Source: Salipaludibacillus keqinensis
Lineage (GTDB): Bacteria > Bacillota > Bacilli > Bacillales > Salisediminibacteriaceae
Length of the DNA: 64,000 nt
NCBI RefSeq assembly: GCF_003226325.1
Contig: NZ_PDOD01000002.1
Coordinates: forward strand, 930,001-994,000
Direction: 5' to 3'
The notes under the pieces are model-generated. The model saw only the letters and a list, made by a program, of their open reading frames with translations, searched no databases and was not told where the DNA came from. A program made the translations under genes and the position numbers. Shown here piece by piece: positions 45,689 through 54,155 of the stretch (positions within the stretch are counted from its first letter, which is position 1; each line of letters begins with the position of its first letter).

Positions 45689-45841
45689 TTTTACAGCCTC
45701 CTTAAAAATTTATCTGTTAAAATTCATATTCAGATTTGACGAACCGTTAGACCGAAAAAGAAGGGAGTAAACATTGAGTAAACAGTCTGATCTTTACACG
45801 TAGTCATATCTAGAACAAAAATGATTAACAGAGCTGATAAA

Positions 45842-46018
45842 TAAAAAAGCCCTCTGTAAAAAAACAGAGAGCTGATTTCTTATGAACATTCATAAAAAAA
45901 CACCTCTCTCATCTATCAAAGCATGGTGCTTTGCAGGAATTGGCACCTTGCTATGCTAGTCATAGCTGGTTGCCGGGCTTCATCGGGCCAGTCCCTCCGC
46001 CACTCTAGATAAGAGAAT
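45842..46018 (-). ncRNA. SAM-I (S-box) riboswitch of metY
   Basis: The minus strand reads CTCTTATCTAGAG, GGCGGAGGGACTGGCCC, GAAGCCCGGCAACC, then AAGGTGCCAATTCCTGC. This is the full S-box core, closed by GATGAGAG. The terminator AGCTCTCTG-T7-CAGAGGGCT and six T follow at 45872-45842. SAM binding should stop transcription into metY. Confidence 0.96.
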
Positions 46019-46082
46019 AAAAATCAAGGGTGAGGTTGTAGTTAGCATCAACTAGCTTAAAGCTCAGTCGATAATTATTTGA

Positions 46083-46111
46083 ATATTAACACTTTAATAA
46101 CAACTCGTCAA
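46083..46111 (-). promoter_or_regulatory. Promoter of the metY leader
   Basis: TTGACG (46111-46106), 17-bp spacer and TAATAT (46088-46083) on the minus strand, about 60 bp before the riboswitch. The rest of the gap to 46342 holds no recognised feature. Confidence 0.55.
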
Positions 46112-46342
46112 TATGTTTGTTGGCGTTCATTGATTAGAAGATGGCTTGTTAAGAAGTTTAGTGAACTCGTTTAAGCTCTCCTTGTTTACCGACGTCCTAA
46201 ACAAAGACTGAATTCGTTTGAAAACGATTGCGAATTTCTGAAAATATAAACTTCACCTCATCTTCCCTTTTCGCTGTTGGGTAGGGATTGAAGCTGTGTT
46301 ATACTTCCTCTGACTTAAGAACATAAAGGAGGTTGTGGGGCT

Positions 46343-47230
46343 ATGAATCAGCTATTTGAAGGCATTCGTTTAAAGCCTATACTCATTATAATTATTGGAA
46401 CACTTATATTCGGTTTTGGTATCATTCACTTTAATTTACAAAATGGATTGGCCCACGGAGGATTTACAGGGATCACATTACTGCTGTATTACTTATTTAC
46501 AATCGAGCCATCCCTGTCCAACCTTTTATTGAATATCCCGCTGTTTTTAATTGGCTATAAATTATTCGGGCGCCTCATGCTTATGTACAGTTTAATTGGG
46601 ACCATTTGCCTTTCTGCCTCCTTGCGTATATTTGAACTTTATCCTGTAACCGAGCTTCCGTTGCAAGATGATATGATTCTCGTATCGATTTTTGCCGGGG
46701 TTTTTGTTGGAACAGGTCTAGGAATGATCTTTCGTGCTGGGGGCACAACTGGTGGTGCCGATATTCTTGCTCGATTAGCAAACAAATATTTCGGTATGAG
46801 CATCGGAAGATTTATGTTCTCATTTGATGCAGTGGTCATTACGATTTCGTTAATTCATTTATCCATGACAAATGCCATGTATACTCTTGTTACCGTTTTT
46901 GTTGCGGGAAGAGTGATTGATTTCATCATTGAAGGAGCTAGTGCAGCTAAATCAACCATGATTATCTCATCCAAAACAGATGAGCTATCGAAAGCGATAA
47001 TTGAAAAAATGAGCCGAGGATCCACGGTATTAACTGGTAAAGGAAGTTTCACTGCCGACGAACGAAGCGTTTTATATTGCGTGGTCAATCGCAACGAACT
47101 CATTCAATTAAAGAAAGTGATTGAAGAAGTAGATCCTTATGCCTTTTTCTCTGTAAATGATGTAAAAGAAGTATCAGGTGAAGGATTTACATTTGATAAT
47201 CAGAAACGACCACTCAAACCAACCACGTAA
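46343..47230 (+). CDS. YitT-family membrane protein (DUF161 + DUF2179)
   Basis: A 295-residue protein with five to six membrane helices in the first 200 residues, including the family loop GLGMIFRAGGTTGGADILA. A soluble C-terminal DUF2179 domain of about 80 residues follows (STVLTGKGSFTADERSVLYCVVNRNEL). B. subtilis has five such paralogues (YitT, YqfU, YvjA and others) of unknown transport or sensing role; DUF2179 has a ferredoxin-like fold. AAAGGAGG precedes the ATG. It is monocistronic, divergent from the metY leader, and followed by a clear terminator. Confidence 0.85.
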   Translation: MNQLFEGIRLKPILIIIIGTLIFGFGIIHFNLQNGLAHGGFTGITLLLYYLFTIEPSLSNLLLNIPLFLIGYKLFGRLMLMYSLIGTICLSASLRIFELYPVTELPLQDDMILVSIFAGVFVGTGLGMIFRAGGTTGGADILARLANKYFGMSIGRFMFSFDAVVITISLIHLSMTNAMYTLVTVFVAGRVIDFIIEGASAAKSTMIISSKTDELSKAIIEKMSRGSTVLTGKGSFTADERSVLYCVVNRNELIQLKKVIEEVDPYAFFSVNDVKEVSGEGFTFDNQKRPLKPTT

Positions 47231-47266
47231 TCATTCGAAGTAACAGCAAAATATGTTTCACGATGC

Positions 47267-47298
47267 AAAGAACCTTGACCTCATTCAAGGTTCTTTTG
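47267..47298 (+). terminator. Terminator of the YitT-family gene
   Basis: AAAGAACCTTGA pairs with TTCAAGGTTCTTTT around a 5-nt loop, followed by TGTTTGTTG. Confidence 0.88.
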
Positions 47299-47445
47299 TT
47301 TGTTGTGGAAGATTTTCTATATAGATCTCTTTATATTATTTTCACTATTTCAAATAAATTCTCTAAAATGCAGGTTTACAGATGGCTTGTTTTTCTATAG
47401 GCTAATCTTTAAATACGATTTTCGAGAAGATCAGAGGAGGACAAA

Positions 47446-48231
47446 ATGATTAAAGCCATTTTTTTCGATTTAGATGATACGCTGCTTTGGGATGAAAAGA
47501 GCGTAAAAAAAGCGTTTGAATCCACTTGTAGCTATGCTGCATCAAAGTACGATTTTCAACCAGAACAATTGGAAGAGGCCGTCCGCTCAGAAGCACGGGA
47601 TCTTTACGCAAGTTACGATACGCATGAATTCACTAAAGTTATTGGCATCAACCCGTTTGAAGGTTTATGGGGAGATTTTGGTGACAAAGGTGAGCAATTC
47701 AATAAAATGAAACAAATTGTGCCAGCGTACCGAAAAGATGCTTGGACAGGTGGTTTAAAAAAATTAGGCATAGATGATCCTAAGTTCGGTTCTGAACTGG
47801 CTGAACGATTCCCTGCTGAAAGGAAGAAAGCACCTTTTCTTTTTGAAGACGCTTTGCCGGTATTAGAAAAGCTGAAACAAAACTATTCGTTATTAATGTT
47901 AACTAACGGTTCGCCTGAACTTCAAAATATAAAATTAACCATCACACCGGAGTTATCTCCTTTTTTTGATGAAATCATTATTTCAGGGGATCACGATCGT
48001 GGAAAACCAGACGAAGCCATTTTTCATTATGCCTTGGAAAAAATGAGTGTAAAAAAAGAAGAAGTTCTTATGGTGGGCGACAATTTAATGACTGATATCT
48101 TAGGTGCGAATCGAACAGGGATTAAGTCCATCTGGCTTAATCGGTTCGGTAAAAGCAAAAACGATGTCATCCCTTATAAGGAAATACAAAACCTCCATGA
48201 GCTTTTCGACTTGCTCAATGAATTGGACTAA
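47446..48231 (+). CDS. HAD-superfamily phosphatase (YsaA-like)
   Basis: A 261-residue HAD hydrolase. Motif I is FFDLDDTLL (catalytic D9/D11), motif II LTNGS, motif III lysine in RGKPD, and motif IV GDNLMTDILGA. A helical cap lies between motifs I and II (type C1). Length and sequence resemble B. subtilis YsaA, reported with phosphoserine phosphatase-like activity; the substrate here is inferred weakly. GGAGG precedes the ATG. It stands alone, convergent with the fructose operon. Confidence 0.85.
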   Translation: MIKAIFFDLDDTLLWDEKSVKKAFESTCSYAASKYDFQPEQLEEAVRSEARDLYASYDTHEFTKVIGINPFEGLWGDFGDKGEQFNKMKQIVPAYRKDAWTGGLKKLGIDDPKFGSELAERFPAERKKAPFLFEDALPVLEKLKQNYSLLMLTNGSPELQNIKLTITPELSPFFDEIIISGDHDRGKPDEAIFHYALEKMSVKKEEVLMVGDNLMTDILGANRTGIKSIWLNRFGKSKNDVIPYKEIQNLHELFDLLNELD

Positions 48232-48248
48232 TTCATAACTAAAATAGA

Positions 48249-48290
48249 AGAGGGTGTCCCCAATAACCTTATTTTCGGTGACACCCTCTA
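48249..48290. terminator. Hairpin between the HAD gene and fruA
   Basis: AGAGGGTGTC and GACACCCTCT form a 10-bp stem with a 22-nt loop. The T-run is weak, so it may be a modest terminator. Confidence 0.55.
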
Positions 48291-48401
48291 TTAGTTTTAA
48301 TCCAGTTTTCTCTGTTTTTCTCACGTTTTCGTCCTGATCCATTGGGTCTTGCTACGCTGGTAGCACCCTACCTAGCATGACACGTCATGCCTTTTTTATC
48401 A

Positions 48402-50264
48402 CTACGCCACTATTTTTTTCTTCCATAATCCAAGGAGCAATGCAGTGACTGCTGCACCAGCTAAAATGGCAACGATATACATCGGCCAGTTATTTACTAA
48501 TGGGATAACAAAGATTCCCCCGTGAGGAGCCTCTGTGGAAGCTCCAACCATCATGGCTAATCCACCTGCAACAGCAGAACCGGCAATGATTGAAGGAATT
48601 ACCCTTCCTGGATCAGAGGCTGCAAATGGAATCGCCCCTTCTGTAATGAAAGATGCTCCTAAAACATAATTCGTTTTTCCTGCATCTTTTTCTTGAGTGG
48701 TAAACTTATTTTTGAAAAAGGTTGTTGCTAAAGCTATACCTAATGGAGGTACCATTCCTCCTGCCATAATTGCAGCATGGGGAGCAAAGTTCCCAGCCTC
48801 AATCATCGCTATACCGAATGTGAACGCCGCCTTATTGATCGGACCTCCCATATCAACTGCCATCATGGCGCCTAACAATATACCAAGAAGAACGATGTTT
48901 CCTGTACCTAAGTCACCGAGCCAGTTCACTAATCCTAGTTGAATAGCGCTTAGAGGTGTAACTAGAAAATACATCGCTAAACCAGTCAAGAATATACCAA
49001 ATAAAGGTAATAAAAGAATTGTACGAATGCCGTCAAGAGCTGTAGGAACGAAAGCAAATACTCTTCTTAATCCTAGAACTAGATACCCTGCTAAGAAACC
49101 AGCAATGATTCCACCTAAAAACCCTGCGTCTCCGTTTGCGGCCATCAGGCCACCTACCATACCTGCTGCTAACCCTGGTCTATCGGCAATACTCATAGCT
49201 ATAAACCCAGCTAACACTGGAACCATTAAGAAGAAGGCATTCCCTCCACCGATCGTTGCTAAAATCTCGCCAAAGGCCGTAATTTCTCCTTCAACTGGAT
49301 CTTCAAAGAAAAAGGATAGTGCGATTAAAATTCCCCCACCGACAACGAAGGGAAGCATATTGGATACCCCGTTCATTAAATGCCGGTAAAAAGCAGGTCG
49401 TTTATCTTTTTCTTCATCAGACCCTCCAGAAGATTCCCCACCTTGATAAATGGACGCATTTCCACTGGCCGCTTTTTCAAGCAGTTCTGCTGGGCGTCGA
49501 ATCCCCGCTGTAACAGGTGCAGTAATCATTTTCTTACCTGAAAACCTTCCTTTTTCAACATCTGTGTCTGCTGCAATTATTACAGCATCCGCTTTACGAA
49601 TATCATCGGCCGTTAATTTGTTTCGGACACCGTCTGATCCATTCGTTTCAACTTTAATATCATAGCCGAGCTCTTTAGCTTTATCTTTTAAACCATCTGC
49701 GGCCATATACGTATGGGCGATACCTGTCGGACATCCTGTAACAGCTATAATGAACGGTCGGCCGCGCTGAGGTTGAGCACTGTTTTCTTTTTCCGTAGAG
49801 TCTAACTTTTCTTTTTCCTTTAGATCAACCGCTTTCAAAATTTCCTCTTCAGAAGAAGCGTTCATTAGCGTTTCCCGGAAGCTCTCATCCATAAGTAACG
49901 TAGAGAGCCTCGAGAGGGTTTGGAGGTGAATATCATTAGCTCCCTCGCTTGCTGCGATCATGAAAAACAAGTGACTTTTTTCACCGTCTAAAGAGTCATA
50001 ATCTACTCCACATTTAGACCTTCCAAAAACAATCGCTGGGTCGTGTACGGAAGAGCTCTTAGCATGAGGAATAGCAATCCCTTCCCCGATTCCTGTGGAA
50101 CTTTGCTCTTCTCTCTGATGAATTTCTTTTACGAAATTTTCTTTATTGCGAAGTTTCCCAGCCCGGTCCAACTTCGTTGCTAGTTCATCGATGGCATCAT
50201 CTTTCGTCACTGAGACCAGATCCAAGATCATCGTCTCTTTTGTTAACAATTCAGTAATTTTCAT
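48402..50264 (-). CDS. fruA: PTS fructose transporter, fused EIIABC
   Basis: This 620-residue protein imports fructose and delivers it as fructose 1-phosphate. Domain order is EIIA (residues 1-150, phosphorylated H67 in GIAIPHAKS), EIIB (about 168-270, phosphorylated C178 in VTGCPTGIAHT) and EIIC (about 290-620, with eight or more membrane segments). ATG 50264 is chosen over GTG 50273, which overlaps its AAGGG site. It follows fruK by 15 bp and is the last gene of fruR-fruK-fruA. Confidence 0.95.
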   Translation of the reverse strand: MKITELLTKETMILDLVSVTKDDAIDELATKLDRAGKLRNKENFVKEIHQREEQSSTGIGEGIAIPHAKSSSVHDPAIVFGRSKCGVDYDSLDGEKSHLFFMIAASEGANDIHLQTLSRLSTLLMDESFRETLMNASSEEEILKAVDLKEKEKLDSTEKENSAQPQRGRPFIIAVTGCPTGIAHTYMAADGLKDKAKELGYDIKVETNGSDGVRNKLTADDIRKADAVIIAADTDVEKGRFSGKKMITAPVTAGIRRPAELLEKAASGNASIYQGGESSGGSDEEKDKRPAFYRHLMNGVSNMLPFVVGGGILIALSFFFEDPVEGEITAFGEILATIGGGNAFFLMVPVLAGFIAMSIADRPGLAAGMVGGLMAANGDAGFLGGIIAGFLAGYLVLGLRRVFAFVPTALDGIRTILLLPLFGIFLTGLAMYFLVTPLSAIQLGLVNWLGDLGTGNIVLLGILLGAMMAVDMGGPINKAAFTFGIAMIEAGNFAPHAAIMAGGMVPPLGIALATTFFKNKFTTQEKDAGKTNYVLGASFITEGAIPFAASDPGRVIPSIIAGSAVAGGLAMMVGASTEAPHGGIFVIPLVNNWPMYIVAILAGAAVTALLLGLWKKKIVA

Positions 50265-50279
50265 TTCCCTCACCCTTTC

Positions 50280-51191
50280 TTAAATGATGTCAATGGATAC
50301 TTCGGAAATCATTGATTGCACTTGTTCAAGAGTACAAAATCCTTCAGAAAAAGCGGTAGCACTTCCTGCTGCTACACTAAAGCGAAAAGCTTCTTCCACG
50401 TCCATGCCTTGCATATGAGCAAATAAGAAACCAGCTACCATGGAATCCCCTGCACCCACGGAGTTTTTTACGATCCCTTTTGGAACAGTAGCGACGTAAC
50501 CTTTTTCCTTCGTGATCAACGCTGCTCCATCTCCAGCCATTGATACAAGTACATTCTCTACCCCTTTCTCGATTGTTTTTTTAGCTAATTTCACAGCTGA
50601 ACCAAGGTCGGTCACTTTCTCTTGATAAAGGTCTTCCAATTCATCCTGATTTGGTTTAATTAGAAATGGACTTGCCTGAACCGCGGATTCAAGTGAAGCT
50701 CCACTCGTATCGACGAAGACAGGGACGTTTTTTGGTTTCACTCTTTCAATGATCCGTTTATATATATCACTAGGAAGAATAGAAGGCACGCTACCTGATA
50801 ACACAAGCACATCATTTACTTCTAAGATGTCGAGTTGGGACAATAACTGTTCAATATGAGCTTTTTCAATTATTGGCGCCTGTCCGTTTATTTCTGTTTC
50901 TGTCTTCGTTTGAAGTTTGACGTTGATTCGAGTTTGGCCGTTCGTTTCAATAAAACGATGAGTGATCCCTTCTTTACTAAGTTCTTCTTTAATAAAATCC
51001 CCTGTGAATCCTGCTGTAAATCCAAATGCTTCGGAGCTAATTCCAAAACGTTTCAACACTCTTGACACATTGATTCCTTTCCCTCCAGGTACCATGGATT
51101 GTGCTTTTGCACGGTTCGTCTCACCTATTTGAAAAGGTTCCACTTCCAATAAATAATCTACTGAAGGATTAAGAGTTACCGTATAAATCAT
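50280..51191 (-). CDS. fruK: 1-phosphofructokinase
   Basis: A 303-residue ribokinase-family (PfkB) enzyme that phosphorylates fructose 1-phosphate to the 1,6-bisphosphate. Signatures are GGKGINVSRVLK near residue 38 and the C-terminal GAGDSMVAGFL with the catalytic Asp. ATG 51191, with GAGGTGG about 9 nt upstream, gives the family N-terminus MIYTVTLNPSVDY. The seven upstream residues of the longer frame are discarded. It overlaps the end of fruR by 23 bp, so translation is coupled. Confidence 0.94.
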   Translation of the reverse strand: MIYTVTLNPSVDYLLEVEPFQIGETNRAKAQSMVPGGKGINVSRVLKRFGISSEAFGFTAGFTGDFIKEELSKEGITHRFIETNGQTRINVKLQTKTETEINGQAPIIEKAHIEQLLSQLDILEVNDVLVLSGSVPSILPSDIYKRIIERVKPKNVPVFVDTSGASLESAVQASPFLIKPNQDELEDLYQEKVTDLGSAVKLAKKTIEKGVENVLVSMAGDGAALITKEKGYVATVPKGIVKNSVGAGDSMVAGFLFAHMQGMDVEEAFRFSVAAGSATAFSEGFCTLEQVQSMISEVSIDII

Positions 51192-51945
51192 CGTTAGACA
51201 CCACCTCAACATTCGCTATTTTTGAAACTTTTTCGAAATAGACATGATCATCACTCTCAGTGGTTATCAAGACGGCATCCTCTAAACTGGCAAACTTAGC
51301 GAATGTAGCATCACCAAACTTTGATGAGTCCGCTAAAACAAATGACTGGGAGGCTTGCTTCATTGCTAGTTGTTTAATTTGTGCCTCTTCAGGGTCTGGT
51401 GTAGAGTACCCAAATTGAATATCAACTCCGTTGGTTCCAATAAATGCCTTATCAAAACGGAATTGTTGTAGAGAATCGACTGCACCTTTCCCGATAAATG
51501 CATGTGTCCCTGATTTTACATAACCGCCGATCACATAAGTTCGAAACTGATGTTGGATGGCATCTTCGATAATATTCAATCCATTTGTAACAATCACCAC
51601 ATCTTTTGCTTGAATAAAAGGAATGATCGCTTGTGTAGACGTTCCTGCGTCTATGAATAGGCAGTCTCCATCTTGGATAAATTGGGCAGCTCTTTCGCCC
51701 ATTTGTTTTTTCTCATTGGTGAATTGCTGTTGCTTTTCGAACATGGACGGTTCAGCCACTTTGCTTTTAAGTAAGGAGGCTCCACCATGAATACGCTTTA
51801 ATTTCTTTTCGCCTTCAAGAATTGTTAAATCTCTTCGGATCGTTGATTCTGAAGCATCAGTGACTTCAACCAACTCAGCTAATTTCGCTACTTTATTATT
51901 TTCTAAATAATTTAATATTTTTTCATATCGCTCAAAAGTAAGCAT
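51169..51945 (-). CDS. fruR: DeoR-family regulator of the fructose operon
   Basis: A 258-residue repressor: an N-terminal HTH (LAELVEVTDASESTIRRDLT), then a DeoRC sugar-phosphate-binding domain with GDCLFIDAGTSTQ and FIGTNGVD. FruR proteins repress fruRKA until fructose 1-phosphate accumulates. ATG 51945 is 8 nt after GAGGTG. It is first in the operon. TTGATT/TTGATC repeats upstream (52001-52045) may be its operators, and a cre site overlaps the promoter. Confidence 0.92.
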   Translation of the reverse strand: MLTFERYEKILNYLENNKVAKLAELVEVTDASESTIRRDLTILEGEKKLKRIHGGASLLKSKVAEPSMFEKQQQFTNEKKQMGERAAQFIQDGDCLFIDAGTSTQAIIPFIQAKDVVIVTNGLNIIEDAIQHQFRTYVIGGYVKSGTHAFIGKGAVDSLQQFRFDKAFIGTNGVDIQFGYSTPDPEEAQIKQLAMKQASQSFVLADSSKFGDATFAKFASLEDAVLITTESDDHVYFEKVSKIANVEVVSNDDLYGNS

Positions 51946-51965
51946 TAATGTCACACCTCATCTCT

Positions 51966-52004
51966 TGTTACCGTTATCATATACGAAAATTCAATCAAAA
52001 TCAA
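51966..52004 (-). promoter_or_regulatory. fruR promoter with overlapping cre site
   Basis: TTGATT (52004-51999), 17-bp spacer and TATGAT (51981-51976) form the promoter. TGATAACGGTAACA (51979-51966) matches the CcpA consensus TGWNANCGNTNWCA at every position and overlaps the -10 and start site, predicting catabolite repression. Repeated TTGATT/TTGATC boxes just upstream could bind FruR. Confidence 0.7.
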
Positions 52005-52159
52005 CCAATAAATAATCAATTTATTTCACAAACGATCAAAAACAATCATTCTATTAAAAGTTTATTTGGCAATTATATTGGTTAAAAGTTAAAGAATCTT
52101 CATTTACATATGAATAAATAGGCTTTTAGTCAATCACTCAAGCCTTGATTCCTTTTCAC

Positions 52160-52198
52160 ACAAAAAAAAGAAACCAAATGCAATCACTTGGTTTCTTG
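52160..52198 (-). terminator. Terminator of the CstR-like gene
   Basis: AAGAAACCAA (52168-52177) pairs with TTGGTTTCTT (52188-52197), followed on the minus strand by a run of T. Confidence 0.9.
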
Positions 52199-52205
52199 CC
52201 AATCA

Positions 52206-52466
52206 TTATCTGCTTTTCACGAGCATTTTAATGGCTTCTTCTATAACTTGTTCTCGTTCTTCGTCTGTGTCTGCTTCTTTTCTTAAACACGTCTCAAGAT
52301 TTCTCGCAACAACATAAGCAGTTGCCCGATCCATCGCTGTACGAATTGCAGTCATTTGAGTAATGATTTCTTTACAGTCTTTTTCTTCTTCCATCATACG
52401 GAGAACACCGCGAACTTGGCCTTCTACACGCTTCAGGCGATTCTTCATATCTGATGAATATTCCAT
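52206..52466 (-). CDS. cstR: CsoR-family repressor, CstR-like persulfide sensor
   Basis: An 86-residue all-helical repressor of the CsoR/FrmR family. It has cysteines C31 (EEKDCKEI) and C60 (NLETC), while the position of the copper-binding His of CsoR is N56. This Cys-Asn-Cys pattern, with the same numbering, is that of CstR from Staphylococcus aureus, which forms di- and trisulfide links in response to persulfides. AAGGTGG precedes the ATG. It has its own possible promoter, separated from dsrE by a terminator. Operators lie in front of dsrE. Confidence 0.85.
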   Translation of the reverse strand: MEYSSDMKNRLKRVEGQVRGVLRMMEEEKDCKEIITQMTAIRTAMDRATAYVVARNLETCLRKEADTDEEREQVIEEAIKMLVKSR

Positions 52467-52620
52467 TTATTCCACCACCTTATGTTAATAAGCAATCATA
52501 GACATTGCATAAAAGTTAGTACATCCACTTAATCCATGTTTCTCTTATCATAATACTATAGAATAACTCGTTTATCTATCAATATGAATGTAACTAGTTT
52601 CCAACTTTATAAAGGTTCAC

Positions 52621-52651
52621 AAAACGCTCGAGCAATTACTCAGCCCGAGCG
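52621..52651 (-). terminator. Terminator between dsrE and cstR-like gene
   Basis: CGCTCGAGC and GCCCGAGCG form a stem with one mismatch, followed by TTTTG on the minus strand. Confidence 0.7.
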
Positions 52652-52682
52652 TAAAGCGCCCATATGAATGTTAATTTAATAA

Positions 52683-53174
52683 TTAGATAAACAGGTTCAC
52701 GTTAGCATCTTCAGCTTCTGATAAGTAAGATGCTACCCCAGCAAATTCAATTCCATCCATTAATTCTTCTTCTTTAAGTCCCATAACGTCCATAGTCATA
52801 GTACAAGCGACCATTTTCACATCTAAATCCTGAGCCATTTCAATTAGTTCCGGTAGAGTGGAAACATTGTGTTCTTTCATCATTTTTTTCATTAGGTGAG
52901 AGCCTACTCCACCATAATTCATTTTAGATAGTTTTAATTTCTTAGGACCACGAGGCATCATTTTTGCAAACATTTTCTCTAAAAAGTTTTTATCTTTAAT
53001 GTCGATATGTTCTTCCTTACGTAAGACATTTAATCCCCAAAACGTAAAGAACATGGTCACTTGTTTCCCCATTGCCGCTGCTCCTGTTGCAATGATAAAA
53101 CTTGCAATGGCCTTATCTAAATCTCCGTCAAATACGATCATTGTCGCATTATTTTTTGTTTCTGTTGCCATCAT
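52683..53174 (-). CDS. DsrE-like sulfur-carrier family protein (YrkE-like)
   Basis: A 163-residue DsrE/DsrF-like protein: an alternating beta/alpha fold starting TMIVFDGDLDKAIASFIIATGAAAMG, with a single cysteine at C124 (MVACTMTMDVMG) where the family carries persulfide. B. subtilis YrkE has the same size and also sits next to a CsoR-type gene. Two ATACCC-type operators upstream tie it to the CstR-like repressor, so it likely handles reactive sulfur. GGGAGG precedes two adjacent ATG codons. No rhodanese or SQR gene is nearby. Confidence 0.85.
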   Translation of the reverse strand: MMATETKNNATMIVFDGDLDKAIASFIIATGAAAMGKQVTMFFTFWGLNVLRKEEHIDIKDKNFLEKMFAKMMPRGPKKLKLSKMNYGGVGSHLMKKMMKEHNVSTLPELIEMAQDLDVKMVACTMTMDVMGLKEEELMDGIEFAGVASYLSEAEDANVNLFI

Positions 53175-53192
53175 AAATTCCTCCCTTTATTT

Positions 53193-53264
53193 ATACCCAA
53201 TATGGTATTTAACACTATATACATAGTCTATACCCCTTAAGGTATAAAGTCAAGGGATTTTCTT
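53193..53264 (-). promoter_or_regulatory. dsrE promoter with two CstR-type operators
   Basis: TTGACT, 17 bp and TAGACT form the promoter on the minus strand. Within the spacer lies the dyad ATACCCCTTAAGGTAT (53230-53245), and a second dyad, ATACCCAATATGGTAT (53193-53208), lies in the leader 37 bp away. Both resemble the ATACCC/GGGTAT half-sites of CstR operators. Confidence 0.7.
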
Positions 53265-53392
53265 TTTTAATTTATGGAAAGTCTTCCTTAATACTCGCAG
53301 GCACAGAGCCTCTATTGATCATACTCCAAATGAGATTTCACCTTATTATGTTTCTAGAGAATATTGGCTATAAACAGACCGATTAAGCGTTG

Positions 53393-54001
53393 TTATTTCG
53401 TTGGTGCTTGAGAAGGACTCGTTTGATTTTCCTGTCTATATTTTTTTCTACGATAGAAACGAAAGCCGATATACATACTGATGGCAAGACCTAATAAAGT
53501 GAATATTAACCATTGTGCTTGTTGGAAACGATCCACCATCACTTCTAGATTTCCAAGCGTTCCAAGGTAAAACATCAACACAGATAAGGGATAAAAACCA
53601 ACAAAAGTTAGCATGGCAAATTTCACTTTGTTCATTTTCCCTAGGCCTGCGATGTACGTAATATACCCCATCCCTATAAAACGTCCAACGGCGATCATCC
53701 AATCACCATAACGGTCAATCCATTTTTGAGCGAAGCGCATTTTTTGTTTCGGGAGTTTGTCTCTGACCACACCTTCGTAACGAATACTAATATAGTAAGG
53801 AACAAAGCTGACGGCCACATAAATGAATGAAGTAAAAAGAGAAAACAATAAAATCTCAACCCAAGAAGGGTCTAACAAATAACCGTATACAAGAACAAAA
53901 ATAGCAGCCGGAAAAGGAATTGACAGAGCTTCTATTGCAACACCTAGTCCAAGTCCAATCCAACCTATGTCTCTTAGCACATCTAAAATGAACTGTATCA
54001 T
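53393..54001 (-). CDS. DedA-family membrane protein
   Basis: A 202-residue protein with about five hydrophobic segments of the DedA/VTT type. It has an early GLGLGVAIEALSIPFPAA, where the conserved glutamate of the re-entrant helix sits, and later GRFIGMGYITYIAGLGKM with the conserved Arg. Relatives flip undecaprenyl phosphate or phospholipids and support membrane homeostasis. AAAGGAG precedes the ATG. The basic C-terminus is cytoplasmic. It stands alone; which lipid it moves is unknown. Confidence 0.85.
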   Translation of the reverse strand: MIQFILDVLRDIGWIGLGLGVAIEALSIPFPAAIFVLVYGYLLDPSWVEILLFSLFTSFIYVAVSFVPYYISIRYEGVVRDKLPKQKMRFAQKWIDRYGDWMIAVGRFIGMGYITYIAGLGKMNKVKFAMLTFVGFYPLSVLMFYLGTLGNLEVMVDRFQQAQWLIFTLLGLAISMYIGFRFYRRKKYRQENQTSPSQAPTK

Positions 54002-54112
54002 TTTTTGTTCTCCTTTATCATGTTTTGTAATATCGACTGTATCATGAACTTTTTAGTTTATTCCCGTAAAAAGCTAACTTTAACCCTTTCAATTCGAGGT
54101 ATTAAATGTTAA

Positions 54113-54142
54113 AAAAAGGCTACACCCGAGGGTATAGCCTTT
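54113..54142 (-). terminator. Terminator of the GH65 gene
   Basis: AAGGCTA and TAGCCTT form the stem base with ACCC/GGGT above it (one mismatch), followed by seven T on the minus strand. Confidence 0.88.
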
Positions 54143-54155
54143 ATACAATGAGTAT

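Noticed and set aside
49027-49389. 120-codon plus-strand frame inside fruA
   Set aside because: It is the antisense shadow of the EIIC membrane region; proline- and lysine-rich composition is typical of such shadows.
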